From the NCBI GenBank assembly GCA_019419995.1, contig JAHZHZ010000012.1, forward strand, positions 1 to 64,000: 64,000 bases of DNA, read 5' to 3'. The notes below the pieces were generated by a model. The model did not search any database, had not been told where the DNA came from, and saw only the letters and a list, made by a program, of their open reading frames with translations. Shown in pieces: positions 55,076-64,000 of this stretch. The stretch's first letter is position 1, and each line of letters begins with the position of its first letter. The translations under genes were made by a program, and so were the position numbers. This stretch comes from Clostridiales bacterium (lineage in GTDB: Bacteria > Bacillota > Clostridia > Christensenellales > Aristaeellaceae).

Positions 55076-56959
55076 ATGAACAGAAAGCAGAAAAAGATGC
55101 TGATGCGAATTGTGGCGGCAACGGTACTGTTTCTGTCTGCGAAGTTGTGGGGCGTAGAAGGTGTGCTTCAGGCGGCCCTGTATCTGGCAGCTTATTTGAT
55201 AGTGGGTGGCGATATTCTGCGAAAGGCGGTCAGGGGAATCATTAATCGCCGGCCCTTTGACGAAAACTTCCTCATGGCGGTGGCTACGGTAGGCGCCATA
55301 GCGCTTGGTGTATACGAGGGCACGGGTGATTTCACCGAGGCAGTTGCTGTGATGTTGTTTTACCAGTTGGGTGAATTGTTCCAGGCCTATGCCGTAGGCA
55401 AGAGCCGCAAGAATATAGGTGAGCTCATGGATATCCGGCCAGACTACGCGAATATGGAGCAAGATGGAGAATTGATCCGGGTTGACCCGGACGAAGTGGC
55501 TCCAGGTAGCACGATTGTGGTACAGCCAGGGGAGAAAATTCCCATTGACGGTGTGGTGGAGGAAGGCTCTTCCAGTCTGAATACCAGTGCCCTTACAGGA
55601 GAAAGCCTACCTCGGGAGGCGAAGGAAGGGGACGAAGTAATCAGCGGTTGCATCAATATGACGGGCGTTTTAAAGATTCGCACTACAAGGGAATTTGGAC
55701 AATCCACAGCTACAAAGATTCTGGAGCTGGTGGAAGAATCCAGCTCCCGCAAGTCCCGGTCGGAGAAATTTATTTCCCGCTTTGCCAGGATCTATACACC
55801 AGCAGTGTGTGGGGCCGCTCTGCTGCTGGCGCTACTACCACCATTGGTAAATTTGGCGATGAGTGTTGCGCCCAACTGGTCGGTATGGATCTATCGAGCA
55901 CTGACTTTTTTGGTAATCAGCTGTCCTTGTGCGCTGGTGATCAGCATTCCCCTGAGTTTTTTTGCAGGGATTGGCGGAGCCAGCCGAGAGGGAGTGCTGG
56001 TGAAGGGTTCCAACTATCTAGAGGAACTGTCCCGTACCCGCACCGTGGTCTTTGATAAGACGGGTACCCTCACAAAGGGAGTTTTTGAGGTCAATGGCAT
56101 TCACCACAGCCCAATGGAAAATGAGGAACTATTGGAATATGCGGCACTGGCGGAGAGTGCTTCCTCTCATCCCATCAGCATGAGTCTGCAGCGGGCCCAT
56201 GGTGGCAGGATCGATCGCAGCCGGGTTTCGGATATCCGGGAAATCAGCGGTGAAGGAGTCATGGCCCGGGTGGATGGTGTGGAAGTGGCCGCAGGTAATG
56301 GGCGATTGATGCGGCATATTGGCGTAGAGTATGTGGACTGCCACAGCGTGGGCACCATCATTCATATGGCCGTGAATGGCAGGTATGCGGGACATATTGT
56401 GATTTCAGACATTGAAAAGCCAGGTGCCCGGCAGGCAGTGGCTGAACTGAAGCGGGCAGGCGTGGAGAAGACGATCATGCTCACTGGAGATTCCGAGGCC
56501 GTGGCCAGAAAAGTGGCCCAAGATCTGGAGATTGATGAATATCATGCCCAGTTGCTACCTGCGGACAAGGTCAAACAGGTGGAGAAAATGCTGGATGCTC
56601 CGGGACGGAGGGGAAGATTGGCCTTTGTGGGCGATGGTATCAACGATGCTCCCGTGCTCTCCCGGGCGGATATAGGTATTGCCATGGGGGCGCTGGGGTC
56701 CGACGCTGCCATCGAAGCGGCAGACGTAGTGCTCATGGATGACGATCCCATGAAGATCGTCAAAGCGATTCGCATATCTCGAAAATGTCTGGGAATCGTG
56801 TACCAGAACATTGCTTTTGCCCTGGGGGTGAAGCTGATCTGCCTGATTCTGGGAGCTGTAGGCATTGCAAACATGGGTCTCGCCATCTTTGCAGATGTGG
56901 GTGTGATGGTGTTGGCAGTGCTCAATGCTATTCGTGCCCTCCGGGTGCAGAAATTGTGA
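55076..56959 (+). CDS. heavy-metal P-type ATPase (CadA/ZntA, Zn/Cd/Pb type)
   Basis: Export pump of 627 residues with about eight membrane helices. The CPC ion-binding motif is in VISCPCALVISIPLSFF, TGE in ALTGESLPREA, the phosphorylation site in FDKTGTLTKG, the nucleotide region in MLTGDSEAVA and the hinge in VGDGINDAPVLSRADIG. The last helix has the Asp in ADVGVMVLAVLNAIRAL that marks the Zn/Cd/Pb subclass rather than copper. There is no N-terminal HMA domain; it is encoded by the gene just upstream. Regulated by the divergent ArsR protein. Confidence 0.94.
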   Translation: MNRKQKKMLMRIVAATVLFLSAKLWGVEGVLQAALYLAAYLIVGGDILRKAVRGIINRRPFDENFLMAVATVGAIALGVYEGTGDFTEAVAVMLFYQLGELFQAYAVGKSRKNIGELMDIRPDYANMEQDGELIRVDPDEVAPGSTIVVQPGEKIPIDGVVEEGSSSLNTSALTGESLPREAKEGDEVISGCINMTGVLKIRTTREFGQSTATKILELVEESSSRKSRSEKFISRFARIYTPAVCGAALLLALLPPLVNLAMSVAPNWSVWIYRALTFLVISCPCALVISIPLSFFAGIGGASREGVLVKGSNYLEELSRTRTVVFDKTGTLTKGVFEVNGIHHSPMENEELLEYAALAESASSHPISMSLQRAHGGRIDRSRVSDIREISGEGVMARVDGVEVAAGNGRLMRHIGVEYVDCHSVGTIIHMAVNGRYAGHIVISDIEKPGARQAVAELKRAGVEKTIMLTGDSEAVARKVAQDLEIDEYHAQLLPADKVKQVEKMLDAPGRRGRLAFVGDGINDAPVLSRADIGIAMGALGSDAAIEAADVVLMDDDPMKIVKAIRISRKCLGIVYQNIAFALGVKLICLILGAVGIANMGLAIFADVGVMVLAVLNAIRALRVQKL

Positions 56960-57102
56960 GCACCTTTGATTGAGGGGCCTGTTTTGACTAAGCTTCCCAT
57001 TTTTGGGGGTCATGGGCCTAATTTCTGGTGAATGAATTTAGGCTTTATGGTATACTCAATTCGCAGGGCTCTTCAATTTTTGTGTGGAAAAGGTGCGGGA
57101 AT

Positions 57103-57612
57103 ATGGTCATACGTCAGGAAAACCCCGGCGATTTTCAAAACATTTACGCGGTAGTCAGGGCCGCGTTTAACAGTGCGGAACACGCGGATGGCAACGAACC
57201 GGATTTGGTAAACGCATTGCGTGCGAGCAATGCGTATCTTCCCGAATTGGAACTGGTTGCTGTAAGCGACGAAAAAATTGTGGGGCATATCTTGTTTACG
57301 CAGATCAGGATTGGGGATAGCATTCAGTTGGCTCTGGCGCCGCTGTCGGTTCTGCCCGCGTATCAGCGGCGGGGAATCGGTACAGCGCTGATACGTGAAG
57401 GACATCGAAGGGCGCGTATGATGGGCTATGGATATAGTGTTGTTTTGGGTAGTGAGAAGTATTATTCTCAATTTGGCTATCGCCCCGCAAGAGAGTACGG
57501 GATTTTTCCGCCATTTGACGTGCCGGAAAATAATTTTATGGCCTGCAAACTTACTGAAAATGCGCGCCCAATCCTTGGTGCCGTTCAGTATGCGAAAGAA
57601 TTTGGCATTTAA
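57103..57612 (+). CDS. GNAT family acetyltransferase (YhbS-like)
   Basis: A 169-residue acetyltransferase. Acetyl-CoA binding is in LAPLSVLPAYQRRGIGTALIREG, and the YhbS-type ending includes VVLGSEKYYSQFGYRPAREYGI. The ATG at 57103 has AAGGTG nine bases upstream; an earlier in-frame start lacks one. Substrate unknown. Monocistronic between the metal ATPase and the antiporter genes, with a slightly lower-GC composition than its neighbours. Confidence 0.86.
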   Translation: MVIRQENPGDFQNIYAVVRAAFNSAEHADGNEPDLVNALRASNAYLPELELVAVSDEKIVGHILFTQIRIGDSIQLALAPLSVLPAYQRRGIGTALIREGHRRARMMGYGYSVVLGSEKYYSQFGYRPAREYGIFPPFDVPENNFMACKLTENARPILGAVQYAKEFGI

Positions 57613-57753
57613 TGAAATTTCATGGCCATTTTCTGAGCAGTCGGGTTGAAAGGCTTTCCTCTTCCATTGTGCGCTTCAGGCAGTCTGCTGGTGATCCACC
57701 AGAGGAAAGGGGCTATATCTCCCGGCTGCAAAACTGGATGGAATGTGATTTTT

Positions 57754-57762
57754 TGCTATAAT
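57754..57762 (+). promoter_or_regulatory. extended -10 promoter of the antiporter gene
   Basis: TGCTATAAT, 35 bases before the GTG start; no clear -35. Confidence 0.55.
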
Positions 57763-57796
57763 GGTGGTAGAGCAGAAGGCGAAAGGAGGGATTATC

Positions 57797-59404
57797 GTGT
57801 ATGAGCCATTGTTGCTGACGGGCCTCGTTATTCTCATCTGCGTGTTGTTGGGCCGATTCATGGAAAAAATCCCCATTCCTTCCCTACTGATCTTTATTGC
57901 CTTAGGCATGCTCTTTGGAGAAAACGGGGTTTTCCGGATTCCTTTCAATGATTACGAGGCAGTCAATTCCATTTGTACCGTTTCACTGATTTTTATCATG
58001 TTCTATGGCGGCTTTGGTACCAACCTGAGATTGGCCCGTCCGGTGCTGGTTCAGTCGGCATTGCTGTCTACGCTGGGCGTGGCGGGTACCGCAGGGGCTG
58101 TGGCTCTATTTGCCCATTGGGCTTTGGGACTTAATTGGCTCCAGAGTTTACTAATCGGCGCAGTGATTTCTTCCACAGACGCAGCCTCTGTGTTCAACAT
58201 TCTGCGCTCCCGGAAGCTGGCGTTGAAGTACCACACGGATTCCCTGTTGGAAATTGAATCCGGGTCCAATGATCCCATGTCTTATATGCTCACTGCCGTG
58301 GCCGTGGGGCTGCTGGGAGGGCAGCAGATTTCTATCGGCCTTTTGTTGTTGGAACAGCTTTCCATCGGTGTTGTGTGTGGCCTAGCACTGGGGTACTTAG
58401 CGGTACGCTTGCTACACCGTCCATTGCTACCTTCCCAGCAGAGCCATACTATTTTTCTGTTGGCGGTGATGATTCTGGCTTATGCCCTTCCATCGGTGCT
58501 TAATGGTAATGGATATCTTAGTGTCTACCTCTGCGGTATCTGGATTGGTAATTCCAAACTTTCCGGAAAAAAGTACCTGGTGCATTTTTTTGATGTACTT
58601 ACGCACATCGCTCAGGTGATGATTTTTTTCCTGCTGGGACTGTTGGTTACGCCCGTGGATCTACCACGAGTGTTGTTGCCTGCTCTTGGGTTGACTGCCT
58701 TTCTTACATTGGTGGCCCGTCCAGGGGTGTGCGTGCTGTTGATGGCGCCCTTCCGCTCCAGTTTGCGGCAGATGGCCCTGGTATCCTGGGCTGGGTTGCG
58801 AGGCGCGGCATCCATTGTATTCGCAATTGGTGCCGTGCTGGGCGGTGCTCAGACTACCTATAATTTGTATAATCTGGTTTTTTGCATGGTGCTGTTCTCC
58901 ATTTCCATTCAGGGCACATTGCTTCCGCTGGTGGCCCGGAAACTTCGTATGATTGATCCAACTGCCGATGTGGGACGTACTTTCACCGACTATCAGGAGG
59001 AAGGCGACGTTCATTTCATCCGCTTGAAACTGGCTTTGGAGCATCCATGGTGCGGTCAGACACTCAGTCAACTGAAGTTGCCTGTAGATCTGCTGGTGGC
59101 CGTGATCATACGGCGGGGAGAGATCATCGTACCCAGAGGAGATACCTGCTTGGAGCCAGAAGATTTGATGGTGTTAGCCGCTCGCAGTTTTGAGAAACAG
59201 GATCGGCTCAGCCTTCAGGAAATTGTGGTGGACGGAGGACAGCGTTGGGCCAACAGAGCTCTATCCCAGATTCCTCAGGTTCATGATCAGAGAGTGATTC
59301 TGGTGAAGAGGGGTATGGAAACCATCATTCCGGCGGGAAATACAGTGCTGCGGCGCGGGGATATTTTGGTGGTGGCGCAGATTCCAGATAAATATGAATC
59401 GTAG
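57797..59404 (+). CDS. CPA1-type cation/proton antiporter with RCK_C domains
   Basis: A 535-residue protein with about twelve membrane helices: NhaP/CvrA-type (PIPSLLIFIALGMLFGENG, AVISSTDAASVFNILRSRKL, SGSNDPMSYMLTAV). A cytoplasmic C-terminus carries two TrkA-C-like (RCK_C) regulatory modules (FIRLKLALEHPWCGQTLSQL and WANRALSQIPQVHDQRVIL). Likely a potassium or sodium/proton antiporter that binds a nucleotide or ion. The start is GTG at 57797, set by AAAGGAGG; the upstream ATG has no site. KhtU/CvrA-like. Confidence 0.9.
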   Translation: MYEPLLLTGLVILICVLLGRFMEKIPIPSLLIFIALGMLFGENGVFRIPFNDYEAVNSICTVSLIFIMFYGGFGTNLRLARPVLVQSALLSTLGVAGTAGAVALFAHWALGLNWLQSLLIGAVISSTDAASVFNILRSRKLALKYHTDSLLEIESGSNDPMSYMLTAVAVGLLGGQQISIGLLLLEQLSIGVVCGLALGYLAVRLLHRPLLPSQQSHTIFLLAVMILAYALPSVLNGNGYLSVYLCGIWIGNSKLSGKKYLVHFFDVLTHIAQVMIFFLLGLLVTPVDLPRVLLPALGLTAFLTLVARPGVCVLLMAPFRSSLRQMALVSWAGLRGAASIVFAIGAVLGGAQTTYNLYNLVFCMVLFSISIQGTLLPLVARKLRMIDPTADVGRTFTDYQEEGDVHFIRLKLALEHPWCGQTLSQLKLPVDLLVAVIIRRGEIIVPRGDTCLEPEDLMVLAARSFEKQDRLSLQEIVVDGGQRWANRALSQIPQVHDQRVILVKRGMETIIPAGNTVLRRGDILVVAQIPDKYES

Positions 59405-59428
59405 GATAGACATAGTTCACAATATTGA

Positions 59429-59458
59429 GGCCTCCGGCACCTTTTGGTGCCGGAGGCC
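59429..59458. terminator. strong hairpin without T run
   Basis: A perfect 13-base-pair GC-rich stem (59429-59441 with 59446-59458), TTTT loop, between convergent genes. There is no U-tract, so the mechanism is uncertain. Confidence 0.65.
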
Positions 59459-59498
59459 CTGCGTTGGAGAAGACGTATCCCCCATGGAAAACTTTATG

Positions 59499-59702
59499 TC
59501 ATTCAATATCCAATTCAGGTGGTACGTCCAATTCTTCTGAGACGTATTTGCCGTTTTTCTTGCGTTGGCGGACACATTCCGTGAGAAGATACTCGATTTG
59601 CCCATTTACGGAGCGAAAGTCGTCCTCCGCCCAGGCGGCAATGGCGGCGTAGAGCTTTGCGCTCAGGCGCAGGGGCACTTGTTTCTTTCCATTATCTGCC
59701 AT
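59499..59702 (-). CDS. Arc/CopG-type ribbon-helix-helix protein
   Basis: A 67-residue DNA-binding candidate. The ribbon-helix-helix pattern is [20 protein letters not shown] (beta-strand then helix A), followed by [17 protein letters not shown] (helix B). Such proteins act as dimers that bind short palindromes. The ATG overlaps the SPFH stop codon by one base (TGATG), so both come from one mRNA. A perfect palindrome, TTTGATATCAAA, lies between the -10 and the first gene of this operon and may be its operator. Confidence 0.82.
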   Translation of the reverse strand: MADNGKKQVPLRLSAKLYAAIAAWAEDDFRSVNGQIEYLLTECVRQRKKNGKYVSEELDVPPELDIE

Positions 59703-60700
59703 CAATACAGGCTGCCCGAATTCACCACGGGCTGTGGATCACGATTACCACACAGCACTACTAGAAGGTTGGAGACCATGGCCGCCTTGCGCTCCTCATC
59801 CAGTTCTACTACATGATTGACGTTCAGGCGTTCCAGCGCCATTTCAACCATACCTACCGCACCATCTACGATCATCTTTCGGGCGTCAATGATTGCTGAG
59901 GCCTGCTGGCGCTGCAGCATTACTGCGGCGATTTCCGTGGCGTAAGCCAGATAGGTGATGCGCGCTTCCACTACTTCGATGCCCGCTTGATTCACCCTCT
60001 GCTGAATCTCTTGGCGAATGCGCTCTGCTACTACTTCGCTGGAACCCCGCAGACTACCATCATCTGCTAACCCGTCGCCGGTGGTATCTACATTGGGAGA
60101 GACGTCGTAGGGATAAATGCGCACGATGTTGCGCAAGGCGCTGTCACATTGCAGGGAAAGAAATTCCTTGTAGTTATCCACGTTGAACACGGCCTTGGCC
60201 GTATCCACGATCTTCCAGGTCACCGCAATGCCAATCTCCACCGGATTGCCCAGGCAGTCATTAATTTTCTGACGGCTGTTATTCAGCGTCATTAATTTCA
60301 GGGAAAGCTTTTTGTTGGTCAACTCTATCGAATTTCCATTGGGAGTCGTGGTCACAGACTTTACATCTCCGCTTTGCCCCAATTTCGTCTTGGCTGCCGG
60401 ATTAACTGCTACGCAGAAGGGATTGACAAAGTAGAAGCCATCTCCCTTCAATGTGCCAATGTATTTGCCAAACAGAGTTAGCACCAGTGCTTCCTGAGGC
60501 TTGAGCACCTTCAATCCCGGAAGTGGCAACCAACTCAAACACAGTACTATCAGACTCACTATCAGTAGCGCATTTCCTTTTCCGGATTCCGACTGTACTG
60601 CACCAAGTATTGTCCCTATCAGCGATAATACCATTACTAACAGCGTGATCACCATTACTGGCATTCCCAGCTTTCGCCGAGTCAGGATTTTTTCATTCAT
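59702..60700 (-). CDS. SPFH/band-7 domain protein
   Basis: A 332-residue protein with two hydrophobic N-terminal helices ([19 protein letters not shown] and [15 protein letters not shown]). An SPFH (band 7, stomatin-like) domain covers about 60-290, with [19 protein letters not shown] near its end. Bacterial SPFH proteins organise membrane microdomains or protect membranes; proteolytic partners such as NfeD are absent. Followed within one base by the ribbon-helix-helix gene, a pairing I know from other Clostridia but whose function is undefined. Confidence 0.86.
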   Translation of the reverse strand: MNEKILTRRKLGMPVMVITLLVMVLSLIGTILGAVQSESGKGNALLIVSLIVLCLSWLPLPGLKVLKPQEALVLTLFGKYIGTLKGDGFYFVNPFCVAVNPAAKTKLGQSGDVKSVTTTPNGNSIELTNKKLSLKLMTLNNSRQKINDCLGNPVEIGIAVTWKIVDTAKAVFNVDNYKEFLSLQCDSALRNIVRIYPYDVSPNVDTTGDGLADDGSLRGSSEVVAERIRQEIQQRVNQAGIEVVEARITYLAYATEIAAVMLQRQQASAIIDARKMIVDGAVGMVEMALERLNVNHVVELDEERKAAMVSNLLVVLCGNRDPQPVVNSGSLY

Positions 60701-60723
60701 ACAGATCTCCCTCTCTTGTTTAA

Positions 60724-60735
60724 TTTGATATCAAA
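60724..60735. promoter_or_regulatory. palindromic operator candidate for the SPFH operon
   Basis: Perfect palindrome TTTGATATCAAA immediately downstream of the -10. The position is ideal for repression of the SPFH-RHH operon. Confidence 0.55.
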
Positions 60736-60764
60736 ATAATATCATATAGAAACCAGAATGTCAA
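60736..60764 (-). promoter_or_regulatory. promoter of the SPFH-RHH operon
   Basis: Minus strand TTGACA (60764-60759), 17-base spacer, TATTAT (60741-60736). Confidence 0.82.
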
Positions 60765-60774
60765 TAGCTGGACG

Positions 60775-60796
60775 AAAAAAACGCGCCGAAGCGCGT
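60775..60796 (-). terminator. terminator of the AraC-family gene
   Basis: ACGCGC (60781-60786) pairs with GCGCGT (60791-60796); on the minus strand it runs into a T tract at 60780-60775. Confidence 0.85.
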
Positions 60797-60809
60797 AAAG
60801 AAAGATAAG

Positions 60810-61679
60810 TCACAAGCTGTCATTTTTCATCTGTGCATGATTTTTGTATTGCTTAGGAGTGGTACCTTTGTATTTGCGGAACTGTTTGATAAAGGCGCTG
60901 GAATCGGAAAAACCGCAGTGTACAGCCACCTCAGCCACGTTCATATCTCCACTGGTTAGAAAGTGAGCGGCGCATTCAATGCGATAATAGTTAAGATAAT
61001 CGATAGGTGACCGATGGACGATGGTGCGAAAATAGCGACAGAAGTATTTTGGGGAAAATCCGGTCAGCCGTGCCAGGGTATCCAGAGAGATATGTTGGCC
61101 ATAGTTATGCTCAATGTATTCCAGGGCAGGCTTAAGTTGTTCCGCTTTTTGCCAGGTACGCTCTGATACAGTGCGCAACTGGGCGGCGCTCAGAGTGTTG
61201 ATCTGGTAGTGAAGAAAGCCGAATACGGCGCTGAGCATTTCGATGCTGCGTTCGCTGAAATCTGCACCAAGACGGAAGAGGCGGTCCACTGCCGGCCGGA
61301 AACCTTCCCGGGAGTCGATGGTTTCCCTTCTTAGGAAGACGTTGTTGCGCGTCAATGGGCGCAGGGCACTGCGGCAGGATTCAATTCCTGGCATAAGGGC
61401 CTCGGGATCAAAGACAATGCAGTCGTACACGCAGTTCTGAGGTTCACCGCCATGGATTACTCCACCGCCCACAGTCAGCAGATCACCTGCTTCGGCTATC
61501 ACAGCGTCGTCATCCAGATAAAAGTGCATGCGCCCCTGTAAAATGCGAATAATTTCCATTTCCTTGTGCCAGTGCATGGGCATGCGGTAGCGGGGAAAGT
61601 GAGCGTCCACATGGTAGTAATCCAATGGAAAATCACCCGTGCGGTGGGGAATTTGCTCATGATAATCCAGATAGTGCAT
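60810..61679 (-). CDS. AraC family transcriptional regulator
   Basis: A 289-residue protein with an N-terminal cupin sensor domain (HWHKEMEIIRILQG; later AGDLLTVGGGVIHGGEPQ). A C-terminal AraC domain carries two helix-turn-helix units: ISLDTLARLTGFSPKYFCR and NVAEVAVHCGFSDSSAFIK. The ATG at 61679 follows GGAGGG. It is divergent from L-fucose isomerase, so regulation of fucose or related sugar use is the natural guess. No effector is known. Confidence 0.9.
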   Translation of the reverse strand: MHYLDYHEQIPHRTGDFPLDYYHVDAHFPRYRMPMHWHKEMEIIRILQGRMHFYLDDDAVIAEAGDLLTVGGGVIHGGEPQNCVYDCIVFDPEALMPGIESCRSALRPLTRNNVFLRRETIDSREGFRPAVDRLFRLGADFSERSIEMLSAVFGFLHYQINTLSAAQLRTVSERTWQKAEQLKPALEYIEHNYGQHISLDTLARLTGFSPKYFCRYFRTIVHRSPIDYLNYYRIECAAHFLTSGDMNVAEVAVHCGFSDSSAFIKQFRKYKGTTPKQYKNHAQMKNDSL

Positions 61680-61727
61680 GCTACATCCCTCCCTCGGCGA
61701 CTGGTGAAAATCTAACCATTTTATGTG

Positions 61728-61757
61728 ATTATACCACAATACACGTCCAGACATCAA
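61728..61757 (-). promoter_or_regulatory. promoter of the AraC-family gene
   Basis: Minus strand TTGATG (61757-61752), 18-base spacer, TATAAT (61733-61728). I found no convincing promoter for fucI in the remaining AT-rich part of the gap. Confidence 0.6.
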
Positions 61758-61829
61758 TGTTATATTGTGATTAAATACGATAATTATGCGTAATAATATT
61801 TAAAATCATTTAACAGGAGGAGATTGACC

Positions 61830-63629
61830 ATGGCAGAGAACAGATATGTTGGTTCCTATCCCGTCATCGGTATCCGGCCCACTATCGATGCCCGCCGCGG
61901 CGTGCTGAAGGTGCGTGAGGTGCTGGAGGACCAAACCATGAATATGGCGCTGTCCGCCAAGAAACTCTTTGAAGAGAATCTGCGCTACAGCAATGGAGAA
62001 CCGGTAAAGGTTATTATTGCAGATACCACTATCGGCCGTGTAGCTGAGGCGGCCGCCTGTGAGGAAAAATTCCGCAACAATGGCGTGGCCATTACCCTCA
62101 CCGTTACACCTTGCTGGTGCTATGGTTCCGAAACAATGGACATGGACCGCAATACCATCAAGGGTGTGTGGGGTTTCAATGGCACGGAGCGTCCTGGCGC
62201 GGTGTACCTGGCCAGCGTACTGGCTACCCATGCCCAGAAGGGCCTGCCTGCTTTCGGTATCTATGGCCATGAGGTGCAGGATGCGGATGATACTACCATT
62301 CCTGCCGATGTTCAGGAAAAGCTGCTGCGCTTCGGCCGCGCAGCCGTTGCGGTAGCCACCATGCGTGGCAAGAGCTATCTGCAGATCGGCTCTATCTGCA
62401 TGGGCATTGGCGGCTCCATCATTGATTCTAAGTTTATCGAAGAATATCTGGGAATGCGCGTAGAATCTGTGGACGAGGTGGAGATCATCCGCCGCATGAC
62501 GCAGGGCATTTACGATGAAGCTGAATTCCAGAAGCTGAAGGCCTGGGCTAAGGATAATGTGGTGGAAGGCTTTGACAAGAATCCCGAAGCGCTGCAGAAG
62601 ACCCGTGAGCAGAAGGATGCGGACTGGGATTTCACCTTGAAGATGTACCTGATCATTAAGGACCTGATGAACGGCAACAAGAACCTTCCCAAGGGTTATG
62701 AGGAAGAGGCTGTGGGTCATAATGCTCTGGCGGGCGGCTTCCAGGGCCAGCGCCAGTGGACCGACTTCTATCCCAACTGCGACTTCCCCGAGGCCATGCT
62801 CAATACCAGCTTTGATCACAATGGTGCTCGCGAACCCTATGTGTTGGCCACGGAAAACGATGTACTCAATGGCCTGAGCATGATGTTCATGAAGCTGCTG
62901 ACCAATAAGGCACAGATGTTTGCCGATGTGCGTACCTACTGGAGCCCCGAGGCGGTCAAGCATGCCACTGGCTACGATGTAGAGGGTGCAGCCAAGGAGA
63001 ACGGTGGTTTTATCCACTTGATCAATTCCGGTGCCTGCTGCCTGGATGCGAATGGCCAGGCTCGTGACGAGGCGGGCAATCGGGTAATGAAGGAATGGTA
63101 CAATGTCACTGCTGAGGATCAGAAAGCCATCATGGCCAATACCACTTGGAACTATGCGGATATGGGTTACTTCCGGGGTGGTGGATATTCCTCTCGTTTT
63201 GTGACGGATTGCGAGATGCCTGCTACCATGATTCGTTTGAATCTGGTGGATGGCCTGGGTCCGATGCTGCAGATTGCCGAGGGCTGGACAGTGCGGCTGC
63301 CCGACGAAGTGACAGATAAACTTTGGAAGCGTACGGATTACACGTGGCCGTGCACCTGGTTTACTCCCCGTTGCGATGGAAAGGATGGCCCCTTCAAGTC
63401 TGCCTATGATGTCATGAATAACTGGGGCGCGAACCATGGCGCCATCAGCTATGGCCATATCGGTGCAGACCTGATTACATTCTGCTCCATGCTTCGCATT
63501 CCGGTGGCCATGCACAATGTGCCTGCTGACAAGATCTTCCGTCCTTCCTGTTGGAACGCTTTTGGCATGGATAAGGAGGGCGCTGACTATCGCGCCTGTG
63601 CCAATTATGGTCCCTTCTACAAGAAATAA
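61830..63629 (+). CDS. fucI: L-fucose isomerase
   Basis: Converts L-fucose to L-fuculose (also D-arabinose to D-ribulose) using manganese; 599 residues, normal for FucI. The start [19 protein letters not shown] is diagnostic, followed by [26 protein letters not shown] and the C-terminal catalytic region [24 protein letters not shown] fixes the ATG at 61830. Divergent from an AraC regulator. Fucose kinase and aldolase are not in the window. Codon bias is like that of groEL, suggesting high expression on mucin- or plant-derived fucose. Confidence 0.96.
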   Translation: MAENRYVGSYPVIGIRPTIDARRGVLKVREVLEDQTMNMALSAKKLFEENLRYSNGEPVKVIIADTTIGRVAEAAACEEKFRNNGVAITLTVTPCWCYGSETMDMDRNTIKGVWGFNGTERPGAVYLASVLATHAQKGLPAFGIYGHEVQDADDTTIPADVQEKLLRFGRAAVAVATMRGKSYLQIGSICMGIGGSIIDSKFIEEYLGMRVESVDEVEIIRRMTQGIYDEAEFQKLKAWAKDNVVEGFDKNPEALQKTREQKDADWDFTLKMYLIIKDLMNGNKNLPKGYEEEAVGHNALAGGFQGQRQWTDFYPNCDFPEAMLNTSFDHNGAREPYVLATENDVLNGLSMMFMKLLTNKAQMFADVRTYWSPEAVKHATGYDVEGAAKENGGFIHLINSGACCLDANGQARDEAGNRVMKEWYNVTAEDQKAIMANTTWNYADMGYFRGGGYSSRFVTDCEMPATMIRLNLVDGLGPMLQIAEGWTVRLPDEVTDKLWKRTDYTWPCTWFTPRCDGKDGPFKSAYDVMNNWGANHGAISYGHIGADLITFCSMLRIPVAMHNVPADKIFRPSCWNAFGMDKEGADYRACANYGPFYKK

Positions 63630-63644
63630 AAAAATTATGAATAG

Positions 63645-63673
63645 AGGTAGCGGGCTTTTGCCCGCTACCTTTT
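63645..63673 (+). terminator. fucI terminator
   Basis: AGGTAGCGGGC pairs perfectly with GCCCGCTACCT over a TTTT loop, followed by TTT. Confidence 0.85.
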
Positions 63674-63753
63674 GCGTTATAGGGGAATGAGTAAAAAATC
63701 TTAGAGAGCTATTGTTTTATGAAAAAGGAAGGATTAGCGCAGGAAAAAACAAC

Positions 63754-64000
63754 ATGAAGAAACTGCTTACTTGCCTGCTGGTACTCTTGTTGGTGAGAAG
63801 GGTTTGAGAGTCCAGAGGAAGCAGTGACGAGCTATTTGGACGCTAAGAAGGCAAGAGGTATGCAGAGTATAATCTCTACCTTTGCCATTGAGACATGGGT
63901 ACATGCAAGCTCTATGCTTGGCCGGAGTCATACGGGGAATTTACAACGGATCTAATGGAGCTGGAAGGTGAGTACGAGGTGGAAATTGTAGGATTTGCTG
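63754..64000 (+). pseudogene. broken gene for a secreted protein, cut by the window edge
   Basis: It begins MKKLLTCLLVLLLV, a typical signal sequence, then stops at TGA (63805). The same frame continues with protein-like sequence ESPEEAVTSYLDAKKARGMQ, and a later stretch in another frame reads AWPESYGEFTTDLMELEGEYEV, indicating at least one stop and one frameshift. The PEEAVTSYLDA pattern is reminiscent of small exported proteins with repeated similar units. A GCGCAGGA sequence precedes the ATG weakly. The gene may be intact if sequencing errors are present. Confidence 0.55.

Noticed and set aside
61806..63515. 569-codon open frame on the minus strand
   Set aside because: Antisense to fucI, whose identity is certain. 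Product is low in sense and rich in His/Gln, a codon-bias shadow.

Overview
The window looks like chromosomal DNA from an anaerobic, endospore-former-related Bacillota (class Clostridia). The support is: an IspH-ribosomal protein S1 fusion next to cmk and plsC, a CIRCE-controlled groESL operon, SpoIID and SpoVE/FtsW-type proteins, strong AGGAGG ribosome binding sites, vegetative -35/-10 promoters, and several oxygen-sensitive Fe-S or radical-SAM proteins. Genes are tightly packed. I see no tRNA, insertion sequence, prophage or CRISPR array.

Layout. 0-5 kb: a consensus promoter points left out of the window (probably towards an rRNA operon), then a solute-binding protein, an AI-2E family exporter, a HAD hydrolase and an RsmF-like methyltransferase. 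5-17.5 kb: a VanY-like carboxypeptidase, a CGGC protein, divergent gdhA and asnA, an M24 peptidase, dCMP deaminase, groES-groEL, and a leftward run of a membrane protein, a WalJ-like MBL hydrolase, a radical SAM protein and a degenerate metallophosphoesterase. Two perfect parS sites flank that last gene. 17.7-29.6 kb: mostly rightward genes: a beta-propeller protein, CvpA, FtsK/SpoIIIE, RimO, PgsA, and a membrane redox module (TlpA-like protein, a 52-residue CXXC protein, a NapH-like ferredoxin). Between them is a leftward polysaccharide deacetylase/FliB-like pair.

29.6-34.7 kb is the replication origin: clusters of perfect DnaA boxes on both sides of dnaA, then dnaN, mnmE and an exported alpha/beta hydrolase. 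34.8-47.4 kb is a long leftward block. Its first part, in transcription order, is FHA - NudC - FtsW - PBP - ABC transporter - UvrC. Its second part is peptidase - cmk - plsC - ispH/rpsA.

47.6-64 kb is rightward and mixed: a TauE-type exporter, a SpoIID/SH3 protein followed by a secreted caspase-fold protein with Ig-like domains, nadE, an EFR1-type ferredoxin, a metal-resistance unit (ArsR regulator divergent from an HMA chaperone and a P-type ATPase), a GNAT acetyltransferase and a cation/proton antiporter. Next come a ribbon-helix-helix/SPFH operon with its own palindromic operator and an AraC regulator divergent from L-fucose isomerase. A broken secreted-protein gene runs off the right edge.

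The observations most worth following up are: an internal translation start that could release free S1 from the IspH-S1 fusion; the metallophosphoesterase lacking most metal ligands between the parS sites; the SpoIID-caspase pair; structured 5' leaders before ftsK and the deacetylase; and the head-on orientation of most genes relative to the predicted origin.
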